The notes beneath the pieces are model-generated. The model saw only the letters and a list, made by a program, of their open reading frames with translations, had not been told where the DNA came from and made no database searches. From Candidatus Competibacteraceae bacterium (lineage in GTDB: Bacteria; Pseudomonadota; Gammaproteobacteria; Competibacterales; Competibacteraceae): a DNA stretch of 5,359 bases. Made by a program: the position numbers and the translations under genes. This document shows, piece after piece, positions 1 through 5,359 of the stretch. Position 1 is the first letter of the stretch, and each line of letters begins with the position of its first letter. The stretch spans positions 1 to 5,359 of the forward strand of contig SKOM01000030.1 in assembly GCA_007120095.1 (NCBI GenBank), in the 5' to 3' direction.

Positions 1-1260
1 ATCCTGACTGAGCAACATGGCCAGCGCATTGCCGTGATCGAAAACGAATTCGGTGAGATTGGCATTGATCACGCTCTGGTGATTAACGCCGACGAAGAAA
101 TCTTCGAGATGAATAACGGCTGCATCTGTTGCACAGTGCGCGGCGATCTGATCCGGATCCTCGGGCGATTGGTGCAACGCCGCCACCGCTTTGACCGAGT
201 GATTATCGAAACGACCGGCATGGCTGATCCGGGGCCGGTGGCACAGACGTTTTTCGTCGATGATGACATTCGCGAGCAATTTACCTTGGATGCCATCATT
301 ACCTTGGTGGACAGCCATCATGTCGAGCACCACCTAGAAGACAGCGATGAGGTGCGTGCTCAGATTGCGTTTGCTGATGTGTTATTGCTCAACAAAATCG
401 ACCTAGTCGATGACCAACGCCTGCAACGACTGGAACAGCGGTTGCAGGCGATGAACGGGATGGCGCAGTTGCACCGTACCGAATTAGCCAGCATTCCACT
501 GGAGCGCATATTAGCCATCGGTGGGTTTGATCTGCAACGGGCTCTGACGGCAAACCCCGAGTTTCTCAAACCGGAATATCACTTCGAATGGGCCGGCGCT
601 TTCCAGCTCACTGCCGGTAATTACACCCTCAGCATCGATACCGGCCCCGATCCCAGTCTCGGATTCGTGCTCATGCCACTGCCTGCGGCCACTCAGGACA
701 GTCTGCAACAGGCCGCTGAGCAAGTCTATAGGCGGTTTTCGCAAACCCCGGAACCGTTAACCCGAGGCGCAGTAGTCGCCACGGGGTCAACTTACTGGGA
801 GCTTCAGCCTCAATCCCAGGTCAAGGTACACTTAAGCCAAGCGGGTTGTTACGGTTTGTTTACCCAGCATAGACCGGAAGAATTCGCGCTGGAACTGCTG
901 GCCGCAGACGCTAGCCCACAGCAACCCGTGGTCTGTCTCGATTTTGCGCCCAGTCACAGCCATGACGACAGCGTCGGCTCGGTCGGTATCGTGTTCCCCG
1001 GTGCGCTCAACCCCAACCGCCTCAGTCAATGGTTAAGCGAATTACTCCAGACCCGCGGTCAGGATATCTTCCGCATGAAAGGCATACTGGATATTGCCGG
1101 CGAGCATGAACGGTTTGTGTTTCAAGGGGTACACATGCTGTTCGACGGCAGCCCCGGTGGTGCCTGGGGGCGTGAGGAACGGGTCAATCGGATGATTTTT
1201 ATCGGTCGTAACCTCGAACGTGCTGAGCTGGAACAAGGTTTGCGCGGCTGCCTCGCATGA
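1..1260 (+). CDS. COG0523/CobW-type GTPase, putative metallochaperone (5' truncated by window edge)
   Basis: G3E-family P-loop GTPase of the type that delivers metals such as zinc or cobalt to client proteins in the cytoplasm. The reading frame is open from base 1 and the first residues (ILTEQHGQRIAVIENEFGE) match the segment just after Walker A, so the start codon and the GxxGxGKT loop lie off the left edge; the GTG at 34 is internal. Visible are the family's CxCC metal motif (GCICC, 118-132), the Walker B-like ETTG (208-219) and NKID for guanine recognition (391-402). A beta-rich insert of about 125 residues (577-950, starting 'YHFEWAGAF') follows the GTPase domain, then a short His/Asp linker (HSHDD, 955-969) and a CobW_C domain (about 973-1257, with 'RMKGIL' and 'VFQGVH'). 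There are 419 visible residues. The stop overlaps the next start by 4 bp. Family assignment is firm; the metal and client cannot be read from sequence. Confidence 0.93.
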   Translation: MLTEQHGQRIAVIENEFGEIGIDHALVINADEEIFEMNNGCICCTVRGDLIRILGRLVQRRHRFDRVIIETTGMADPGPVAQTFFVDDDIREQFTLDAIITLVDSHHVEHHLEDSDEVRAQIAFADVLLLNKIDLVDDQRLQRLEQRLQAMNGMAQLHRTELASIPLERILAIGGFDLQRALTANPEFLKPEYHFEWAGAFQLTAGNYTLSIDTGPDPSLGFVLMPLPAATQDSLQQAAEQVYRRFSQTPEPLTRGAVVATGSTYWELQPQSQVKVHLSQAGCYGLFTQHRPEEFALELLAADASPQQPVVCLDFAPSHSHDDSVGSVGIVFPGALNPNRLSQWLSELLQTRGQDIFRMKGILDIAGEHERFVFQGVHMLFDGSPGGAWGREERVNRMIFIGRNLERAELEQGLRGCLA

Positions 1261-2273
1261 GTACAGCTTTACCAAAACCCCGTCTGGTGTTTCGTTGTCA
1301 GTTGCAAGACTATTCGACGGCCTTGCAGTGGGGCGCTGGCTATCTGGCAGCCGCCGACGCCCAGGGCGAGTTATACATTTATCGGCCAGACGGCCAACGG
1401 CAACGACAGGTGATGGCGCATCCCGGTGGCGTATTGGCCGTAGCCTGTCAGCCCGATACCCAACAGTTTGCCAGCAGCGGCCAAGATGGCCAGGTATTGC
1501 TGTGGTCGCTGGACGGTGACCTGATGCCCTTGAAGTTACCGCAATCCGGGCAATGGGTCGAGTCGCTGGCCTGGAGTCCGGACGGACGCTGGTTGGCACT
1601 GGGCTGCGGGCGGGTCGCCGCGCTGTACGACGCCAATGGTCAATTCGTGGGGGCCACGGCGTCGCATCCCGCTACTGTCGCCGATATCGCCTGGTCTCCC
1701 GATGGCCGCTATCTGGCGACGGGCGGGTATCAGGGGGCGCGCCTCTGGAACGTCCCCGAGCTGACGCTGGCGCACAATCTGTTCTGGCAAGGGGCGTTAT
1801 TAAATTTAGCCTGGAGTCCGCACGGCCACATTCTAGCCGCCGGTTGTCAGGATCGCACGGTGCATTTCTGGTATCTCGCAGACGGCAACGACGCCATGAT
1901 GGCCGGTTATCCCCTTAAACCCAGCGGCCTGAGTTGGAGTCCGGACAATAACTGGCTGGCCACAACCGGTAGCAGCGATGTCACGCTGTGGCCATTTGAT
2001 CCACCGGGACCAGAAGGACGCCGCCCCCTGCTGCTCGCACTGCATGAGGCCCCTGTCAGCGCTGTGGCTTTTGCACCTCGCCGACCCTGGCTGGTCTCGG
2101 GCTGTCGTGACGGTTACGTCGCCCTCTGGCGAGTCGGCGAAGGCGACGAACCGGTGCAGGGCTTGCAAATGCGCGAGCAGGTAGTGGCTTTGGCATGGAG
2201 CCAGCTCGGCGATGATCTACTGCTCGCGGCGGCTGCCGCCAACGGTGATATCGGCGTGTGGAATGTGGCTTGA
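1257..2273 (+). CDS. WD40-repeat beta-propeller protein
   Basis: A 338-residue protein made almost entirely of WD40 repeats, a fold that normally serves as a protein-binding scaffold. Eight repeat units can be counted by their strand-c endings: YIYRPDG (40-46), LLWSLDG (81-87), ALYDANG (122-128), RLWNVPE (162-168), HFWYLAD (203-209), TLWPFDP (243-249), ALWRVGE (289-295) and GVWNVA (333-338). Four repeats carry the strand-a signature 'WSP' (106-108, 146-148, 186-188, 227-229). I see no signal peptide, membrane segment or extra catalytic domain, so it is probably cytoplasmic. The ATG at 1257 lies in the stop of the GTPase gene (ATGA) with no well-placed Shine-Dalgarno (the nearest AAGG, 1235-1238, is 18 bases away), which points to translation by coupling. 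A role as partner or scaffold for the upstream GTPase is inferred from this arrangement only. Confidence 0.9.
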   Translation: MSTALPKPRLVFRCQLQDYSTALQWGAGYLAAADAQGELYIYRPDGQRQRQVMAHPGGVLAVACQPDTQQFASSGQDGQVLLWSLDGDLMPLKLPQSGQWVESLAWSPDGRWLALGCGRVAALYDANGQFVGATASHPATVADIAWSPDGRYLATGGYQGARLWNVPELTLAHNLFWQGALLNLAWSPHGHILAAGCQDRTVHFWYLADGNDAMMAGYPLKPSGLSWSPDNNWLATTGSSDVTLWPFDPPGPEGRRPLLLALHEAPVSAVAFAPRRPWLVSGCRDGYVALWRVGEGDEPVQGLQMREQVVALAWSQLGDDLLLAAAAANGDIGVWNVA

Positions 2274-2275
2274 AA

Positions 2276-2300
2276 GGCGGTTTGCTGGCGCGAAACCACC
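2276..2300 (+). terminator. Weak hairpin just after the WD40 gene, possible transcript end
   Basis: An imperfect inverted repeat starts 2 bases after the WD40 stop codon: GGCGGTTT (2276-2283) and AAACCACC (2293-2300) pair over 8 positions with one C-A mismatch around a 9-base loop. No T-run follows, so it is not a canonical intrinsic terminator. It may act as a 3'-end stabilising stem, a Rho-dependent end, or nothing. Confidence 0.25.
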
Positions 2301-2364
2301 CTAGCACAGCGTGAACCTAACGCTGCCGGATTGGGTGTCCAACCCTCAACTGAGACGCCGGCTC

Positions 2365-2373
2365 TGATACACT
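2365..2373 (+). promoter_or_regulatory. Candidate extended -10 promoter for ffh
   Basis: TGATACACT contains a TG extended -10 (2365-2366) followed by TACACT (2368-2373), a 4 of 6 match to TATAAT. No convincing -35 hexamer lies 16-18 bases upstream, as can be the case for extended -10 promoters. It would start RNA near 2380, giving a leader of about 18 bases that still contains the TGAGGA Shine-Dalgarno (2386-2391). The remainder of the 124-bp spacer shows nothing gene-like. Confidence 0.4.
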
Positions 2374-2397
2374 GTCGATTTTGCTTGAGGATCCATC

Positions 2398-3780
2398 ATG
2401 TTTGAATCACTCAACGAACGCTTACAAGAAACCCTGAAGCGGGTACGCGGTCAAGCGCGGCTGACTGAAGACAATATCAGGGATGCCTTGCGCGATGTGC
2501 GTATGGCGCTGCTGGAAGCCGATGTGGCGTTGCCCGTGGTCAAAACCTTCATCGACCAAGTGCGCGAACGGGCGATAGGCCGTGAAGTCACCCACAGCCT
2601 GAACCCCGGTCAGGTGATGATCAAGGTTGTCAACGAAGAGCTGGTGCGGATTATGGGCGAGGAAAACGCCGCCCTGAACCTCAAAACCCAGCCGCCTGCG
2701 GTTATTTTAATGGCCGGTTTGCAAGGTTCCGGTAAGACCACCAGCAGCGCCAAACTCGCCCGGCTACTGCAAGAGCGCGAGAAAAAATCGGTTCTGCTCG
2801 TCAGTTGCGATGTTTACCGCCCCGCCGCTATCGAGCAACTGAAAACTTTAGCGGGCGAAATCAAAGCAGGATTTTTCCCCAGCACTCCCGATCAGTCCCC
2901 GCTGAGCATTGCTAAAGCGGCCTTGGCCGAAGCAAAGCTGCGCCAATTTGATGTATTGATTGTTGATACCGCCGGACGTTTGCATATTGACAGTGACTTG
3001 ATGGGCGAAATCAAGACCCTGCATGACGCACTCGATCCGATTGAAACCCTTTTCGTGGTCGACAGCATGACTGGTCAGGATGCGGCTAACACGGCCAAAG
3101 CCTTTGACGAAGCCCTGGCCCTGACCGGGGTGGTGCTGACCAAGACCGATGGTGATGCCCGTGGCGGTGCCGCTTTATCGATTCGACAAATTACCGGCAA
3201 ACCGATTAAATTTCTAGGCGTGGGCGAGAAAACCGCTGCCTTGGAACCCTTCCACCCTGATCGCGTGGCCTCGCGGATTCTCGGCATGGGCGATGTGCTG
3301 AGCCTGGTCGAGGACATCGAGCGCCAAGTTGACCAGAAACAGGCTGCGAGACTGGCGCGCAAATTCCAAAAGGGCAAGGGTTTTGATCTGGATGACTTTC
3401 GTTCGCAGATGCAGCAAATGCAAGGCATGGGCAGCATCAGCGACATTCTGGAAAAAATCCCTGGCATGGCTGATTTACCTGAAGCCGTCAAAGCCCAGGC
3501 CGATGACAAACAGGTGCGCAAAATCATTGCCATCATCAATTCCATGACCCCACAGGAACGCCGATTCCCTGACACCATCAACGGCTCCCGCAAACGCCGT
3601 ATTGCCATCGGTTCGGGCAATCAGATTCAAGATGTGAATCGCTTACTCAAGCAGTTCAAGCAATCACAGAAAATGATGAAGAAAATGAAAGGCGGTGGTA
3701 TGGCAAAAATGATGCGCGGTCTGCAAGGACGTTTTCCCGGCGGTGGCGGATTTCCGGGTGGTATGCCACCGATGCGTTAG
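2398..3780 (+). CDS. ffh: Signal recognition particle protein Ffh (SRP54 homologue)
   Basis: GTPase subunit of the bacterial signal recognition particle. With 4.5S RNA it binds signal sequences on nascent membrane proteins and, through FtsY, targets ribosomes to the inner membrane. The 460-residue protein has the usual length and all three domains. The N domain (about 1-90) is helical. The G domain carries G1 GLQGSGKTT (107-115), DVYRPAA (138-144), G3 DTAGR (190-194), G4 TKTDGDARGG (248-257) and GVGEK (274-278). The Met-rich M domain (about 310-460) includes 'MQQMQGMGS' (338-346) and the RNA-binding stretch GSRKRRIAIGSG (396-407). It ends in a Lys/Met run and a Gly/Pro-rich tail. The ATG is preceded by TGAGGA (2386-2391) with 6 bases between, and the N-terminus MFESLNERL is typical. 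4.5S RNA and FtsY are not encoded in this window. Confidence 0.98.
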   Translation: MFESLNERLQETLKRVRGQARLTEDNIRDALRDVRMALLEADVALPVVKTFIDQVRERAIGREVTHSLNPGQVMIKVVNEELVRIMGEENAALNLKTQPPAVILMAGLQGSGKTTSSAKLARLLQEREKKSVLLVSCDVYRPAAIEQLKTLAGEIKAGFFPSTPDQSPLSIAKAALAEAKLRQFDVLIVDTAGRLHIDSDLMGEIKTLHDALDPIETLFVVDSMTGQDAANTAKAFDEALALTGVVLTKTDGDARGGAALSIRQITGKPIKFLGVGEKTAALEPFHPDRVASRILGMGDVLSLVEDIERQVDQKQAARLARKFQKGKGFDLDDFRSQMQQMQGMGSISDILEKIPGMADLPEAVKAQADDKQVRKIIAIINSMTPQERRFPDTINGSRKRRIAIGSGNQIQDVNRLLKQFKQSQKMMKKMKGGGMAKMMRGLQGRFPGGGGFPGGMPPMR

Positions 3781-3786
3781 AGTTAT

Positions 3787-3814
3787 TTTATTTTCCGGTA
3801 AGATCACGTATAAT
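3787..3814 (+). promoter_or_regulatory. Probable sigma70 promoter of the rpsP-rimM-trmD operon
   Basis: A perfect TATAAT -10 box lies at 3809-3814 in the AT-rich 80-bp gap between ffh and rpsP. The best-spaced -35 is TTTATT (3787-3792, 16-base spacer, only 3 of 6 matches), so the -35 is weak. The start point would be near 3821, giving a leader of about 40 bases. No terminator separates it from ffh, so read-through from ffh is also possible. Confidence 0.7.
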
Positions 3815-3825
3815 TACTCGTTTAT

Positions 3826-3839
3826 TTTGCCATCGCAAA
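3826..3839 (+). other. Small hairpin at the 5' end of the predicted rpsP leader RNA
   Basis: TTTGC (3826-3830) and GCAAA (3835-3839) form a perfect 5-bp stem with a CATC tetraloop, starting about 5 bases after the predicted transcription start. It leaves the Shine-Dalgarno free. It could protect the mRNA 5' end. It is short enough to be chance and resembles no ribosomal-protein leader motif I know. Confidence 0.25.
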
Positions 3840-3845
3840 TCTGTT

Positions 3846-3852
3846 GAGAGGA
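3846..3852 (+). promoter_or_regulatory. Strong ribosome binding site of rpsP
   Basis: GAGAGGA contains a good anti-16S match (GAGG/AGGA) and sits 8 bases before the rpsP ATG at 3861. It fixes the start and contrasts with the poor signals of rimM and trmD downstream. Confidence 0.8.
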
Positions 3853-3860
3853 CTTAATCC

Positions 3861-4133
3861 ATGGTCACCATTCGCCTAGCTCGTACCGGTGCTAAGAAGC
3901 GACCTTTTTATCACGTTGTCGTCTGCGACAGTCGCAGCCCGCGTGATGGCCGCCATATTGAACGGCTCGGTTATTTTAACCCGATTGCCAGCGGCCAAGA
4001 ACTCCGCCTGCATCTGAATCAAGAACGTGTTGACTATTGGCTGGGCCACGGAGCGCAAACCTCCGCGCGAGTGGCTGCGCTGATCAAGCAAGCCAGGCAA
4101 CACGCTGCGCCGGTATCGATTGAGGCAGCCTGA
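3861..4133 (+). CDS. rpsP: 30S ribosomal protein S16
   Basis: Component of the small ribosomal subunit that binds 16S rRNA and is needed for 30S assembly. The 90-residue product has the family's hallmark N-terminus MVTIRLARTGAKKRPFY (1-17), followed by VVVCDSRSPRDGR (19-31) and ERLGYFNP (34-41), and the C-terminal helix motif VAALIKQA (71-78). It is slightly longer than the 82-residue E. coli protein because of an Ala-rich tail ending SIEAA. It is first in the operon, with its own TATAAT promoter and a strong ribosome binding site; rimM begins 22 bases after its stop. Confidence 0.98.
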   Translation: MVTIRLARTGAKKRPFYHVVVCDSRSPRDGRHIERLGYFNPIASGQELRLHLNQERVDYWLGHGAQTSARVAALIKQARQHAAPVSIEAA

Positions 4134-4155
4134 TTCCATTGTGATCTGAGCGGCG

Positions 4156-4175
4156 ATGACAGAGTGGGTCGTCAT
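4156..4175 (+). promoter_or_regulatory. Possible hairpin sequestering the rimM start codon
   Basis: ATGAC (4156-4160), which contains the rimM start codon, is perfectly complementary to GTCAT (4171-4175), with a 10-base loop. The Shine-Dalgarno upstream is weak (GAG at 4148-4150 within GAGCGG). Such a stem would lower rimM initiation, as local mRNA structure does in the E. coli trmD operon. The stem is only 5 bp, so this is tentative. Confidence 0.3.
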
Positions 4176-4653
4176 GGGGCGAGTGGCAGGGCTGTTCGGT
4201 CTGCAAGGCTGGGTGAAGCTGATCTCACATACCGAACTCCGCACGGATATCCTCGACTATCAGCCCCTATACTGGCAAACGCCTGAGGGCTGGCAGCCGG
4301 TAACCTTGGAACAAGGTCGTGCGCAAGGCAAAGGGATTATCGCTAAGTTTGTCGGTTTTGATGACCGGGATGCAGCGGCGCGGCTGGTGGGCAAAACCTT
4401 AGCCATCACCCGGCAGCAACTGCCCGTCATCGCTGATGAAGAGATTTACTGGGCGGACTTACAAGGCCTGCGTGTAGTGACCTTACAAGGCCAAGAGCTG
4501 GGAACAATCAGTTATTTGTTCGATACGGGAGCCAACGACGTGATGGTTATCCGCGGTGAGCGCGAACGCTTAGTGCCTTTTATCGCTGAAGTGGTGGATG
4601 CTGTCGATCTGGCCGCAGGGATTGTGCGCGTCGATTGGGATCCTGAGTTTTGA
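4156..4653 (+). CDS. rimM: Ribosome maturation factor RimM
   Basis: Assembly factor that binds S19 and the free 30S subunit and is needed for efficient processing of 16S rRNA, especially in the 30S head. The 165-residue protein has both family domains. The N-terminal RimM barrel (about 4-85) includes MGRVAGLFGLQGWVK (7-21) and FDDRDAAARLVGK (68-80). The C-terminal PRC-barrel (about 95-165) includes IYWADLQG (97-104), DTGANDVMVI (123-132), RLVPFI (138-143) and the end VDWDPEF (159-165). It is about 17 residues shorter than E. coli RimM, owing to a shorter N-terminus and a shorter loop before RLVPF. ATG 4156 is preferred because it gives a normal N-terminus; an in-frame ATG at 4174 would cut into the first strand. 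Initiation signals are poor, suggesting low output relative to rpsP. The trmD start follows 4 bases after the stop. Confidence 0.97.
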   Translation: MTEWVVMGRVAGLFGLQGWVKLISHTELRTDILDYQPLYWQTPEGWQPVTLEQGRAQGKGIIAKFVGFDDRDAAARLVGKTLAITRQQLPVIADEEIYWADLQGLRVVTLQGQELGTISYLFDTGANDVMVIRGERERLVPFIAEVVDAVDLAAGIVRVDWDPEF

Positions 4654-4657
4654 AGCG

Positions 4658-5359
4658 GTGCGTATTGACGTTATCACCCTGTTTCCGGGCATGTTCGACG
4701 CCCTGCTGGATTACGGCATTACTGCACGAGCGTTCGACAATCAGCAATTAAACTTAAAAACCTGGAACCCACGCACTGCCGCGCAGGATCATCATCGCAG
4801 TGTCGATGATCGTCCCTACGGTGGCGGACCGGGAATGGTGATGAGCGTAGCGCCATTGCGGGCGACGCTGCGTCAGATGCAGGCGGAGGCTGGACAACGT
4901 GGCCGGGTGATCTACCTAAGCCCGCAAGGGCGAGTGTTAGACCAGGCGGGCGTTATCCGACTGGCCGCTGAACCGCATTTGGTGCTGATCGCTGGGCGTT
5001 ACGAAGGCGTCGACCAACGTCTGCTGGAACGCGATGTTGACGAAGAATGCTCGATTGGTGATTACGTGCTCAGCGGCGGCGAGCTGGCGGCCATGGTGCT
5101 TATTGACGCCCTGACCCGCTGGCAGCCCGGTGTTTTGGGTGATCCTGAATCAGCGCAACAGGATTCGTTCAGCCAGGGTTTACTGGATCATCCCCACTAC
5201 ACCCGGCCGGTTGAAATAGACGGCCAACAGGTACCACCTGTACTGTTAAGCGGCGACCATGCGGCGATAGCCCGCTGGCGTTTGCAACAATCACTCGGGC
5301 GCACCTGGCTGCGACGCCCCGATGTATTGCAGCGTTTGGCATTGCAACCCCAACAGCAT
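4658..5359 (+). CDS. trmD: tRNA (guanine37-N1)-methyltransferase TrmD (3' truncated by window edge)
   Basis: SPOUT-class methyltransferase that uses S-adenosylmethionine to make m1G37 next to the anticodon of tRNAs with G36, preventing +1 frameshifting. The frame runs open from GTG 4658 to the right edge, 234 residues of the usual 240-260, so only the C-terminal tail is missing. The start is GTG: the product begins (V/M)RIDVITLFPGMF, the exact family start, and no in-frame ATG lies nearby upstream. Visible motifs are SVDDRPYGGGPGM (48-60), VIYLSPQGR (84-92), AGRYEGVD (112-119) and the trefoil-knot cofactor loop SIGDYVLSGGE (132-142). Arg154 and Asp169 match the E. coli catalytic residues in number and context (LTRW; QQDSF), followed by HPHYTRP (178-184) and SLGRTWLRRP (212-221). 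It begins 4 bases after the rimM stop with no clear Shine-Dalgarno, so coupling to rimM is likely. rplS is expected next but lies outside the window. Confidence 0.97.
   Translation, partial: MRIDVITLFPGMFDALLDYGITARAFDNQQLNLKTWNPRTAAQDHHRSVDDRPYGGGPGMVMSVAPLRATLRQMQAEAGQRGRVIYLSPQGRVLDQAGVIRLAAEPHLVLIAGRYEGVDQRLLERDVDEECSIGDYVLSGGELAAMVLIDALTRWQPGVLGDPESAQQDSFSQGLLDHPHYTRPVEIDGQQVPPVLLSGDHAAIARWRLQQSLGRTWLRRPDVLQRLALQPQQH

Noticed and set aside
1..33. Treating GTG at 34 as the start of the GTPase gene
   Set aside because: The frame is open to base 1 and the upstream residues ILTEQHGQRIA match the family sequence just after Walker A, so the gene extends off the left edge.
1042..1599. Long antisense open frame (185 codons) across the GTPase/WD40 junction
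   Set aside because: It is Arg/Pro/Thr-rich low-complexity sequence typical of a shadow frame in GC-rich DNA, shows no recognisable domain, and lies opposite two well-supported genes.
2325..2362. GCCGG/CCGGC inverted repeat with an inner TTGG-GTGT-CCAA hairpin upstream of ffh, considered as an operator or riboswitch
   Set aside because: The arms are 4-5 bp with a large loop and GC-rich composition, expected by chance, and no known riboswitch core or regulator motif is recognisable.
2274..2397. Possible small RNA or short gene in the spacer before ffh
   Set aside because: No open frame with a ribosome binding site, no T-tract terminator and no recognisable RNA fold; the spacer is adequately explained by a weak hairpin and the ffh promoter.
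3075..3620. Antisense open frame of 181 codons inside ffh
   Set aside because: It overlaps the conserved G and M domain coding sequence on the other strand, is rich in Ser, Arg and Met, and shows no family motif; a shadow of ffh codon usage.
3757..3770. Perfect inverted repeat GGTGG-TATG-CCACC at the end of ffh, considered as a terminator
   Set aside because: It lies inside the coding end of ffh (Gly-Gly-Met-Pro-Pro), the stem is only 5 bp, and the T-rich stretch begins about 13 bases later, not directly after the stem.

Overview
All genes lie on the + strand. The window looks like ordinary chromosome from a gammaproteobacterium of moderately high GC. Three things support this: the ffh | rpsP-rimM-trmD order, E. 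coli-like protein sequences (for example the Ffh C-terminal run from 'DVNRLLKQF' to 'KMMR'), and TrmD residues that fall at the same numbers as in E. coli TrmD. Genus cannot be set from this sequence; a Competibacter- or methanotroph-like lineage is only a guess. No mobile element, CRISPR array, rRNA or tRNA gene is visible.

Region 1 (1-2273) is a two-gene unit. The first gene enters from the left without its start and encodes a COG0523/CobW-type P-loop GTPase (G3E family, putative metallochaperone). It carries an extra beta-rich domain between the GTPase domain and CobW_C. Its stop overlaps the start of a WD40 beta-propeller gene (ATGA, 1257-1260), so the two are very likely co-transcribed and translationally coupled. 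This pair is the least characterised part of the window.

Region 2 (2274-3780) holds a 124-bp spacer with a weak hairpin and a probable promoter, then complete ffh, encoding the protein subunit of the signal recognition particle.

Region 3 (3781-5359) starts with an AT-rich promoter with a perfect TATAAT. It continues into the conserved operon rpsP (ribosomal protein S16), rimM (30S maturation factor) and trmD (tRNA m1G37 methyltransferase, cut by the right edge; rplS would be expected next). Initiation signals fall off along the operon: strong Shine-Dalgarno for rpsP, weak one and a possible start-codon hairpin for rimM, GTG start for trmD. That fits the non-coordinate expression known from the E. 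coli trmD operon.

Most of the window is conserved housekeeping. The only plausible candidate for an undescribed system is the GTPase/WD40 pair, and the case is genomic context plus domain architecture, not demonstrated function.
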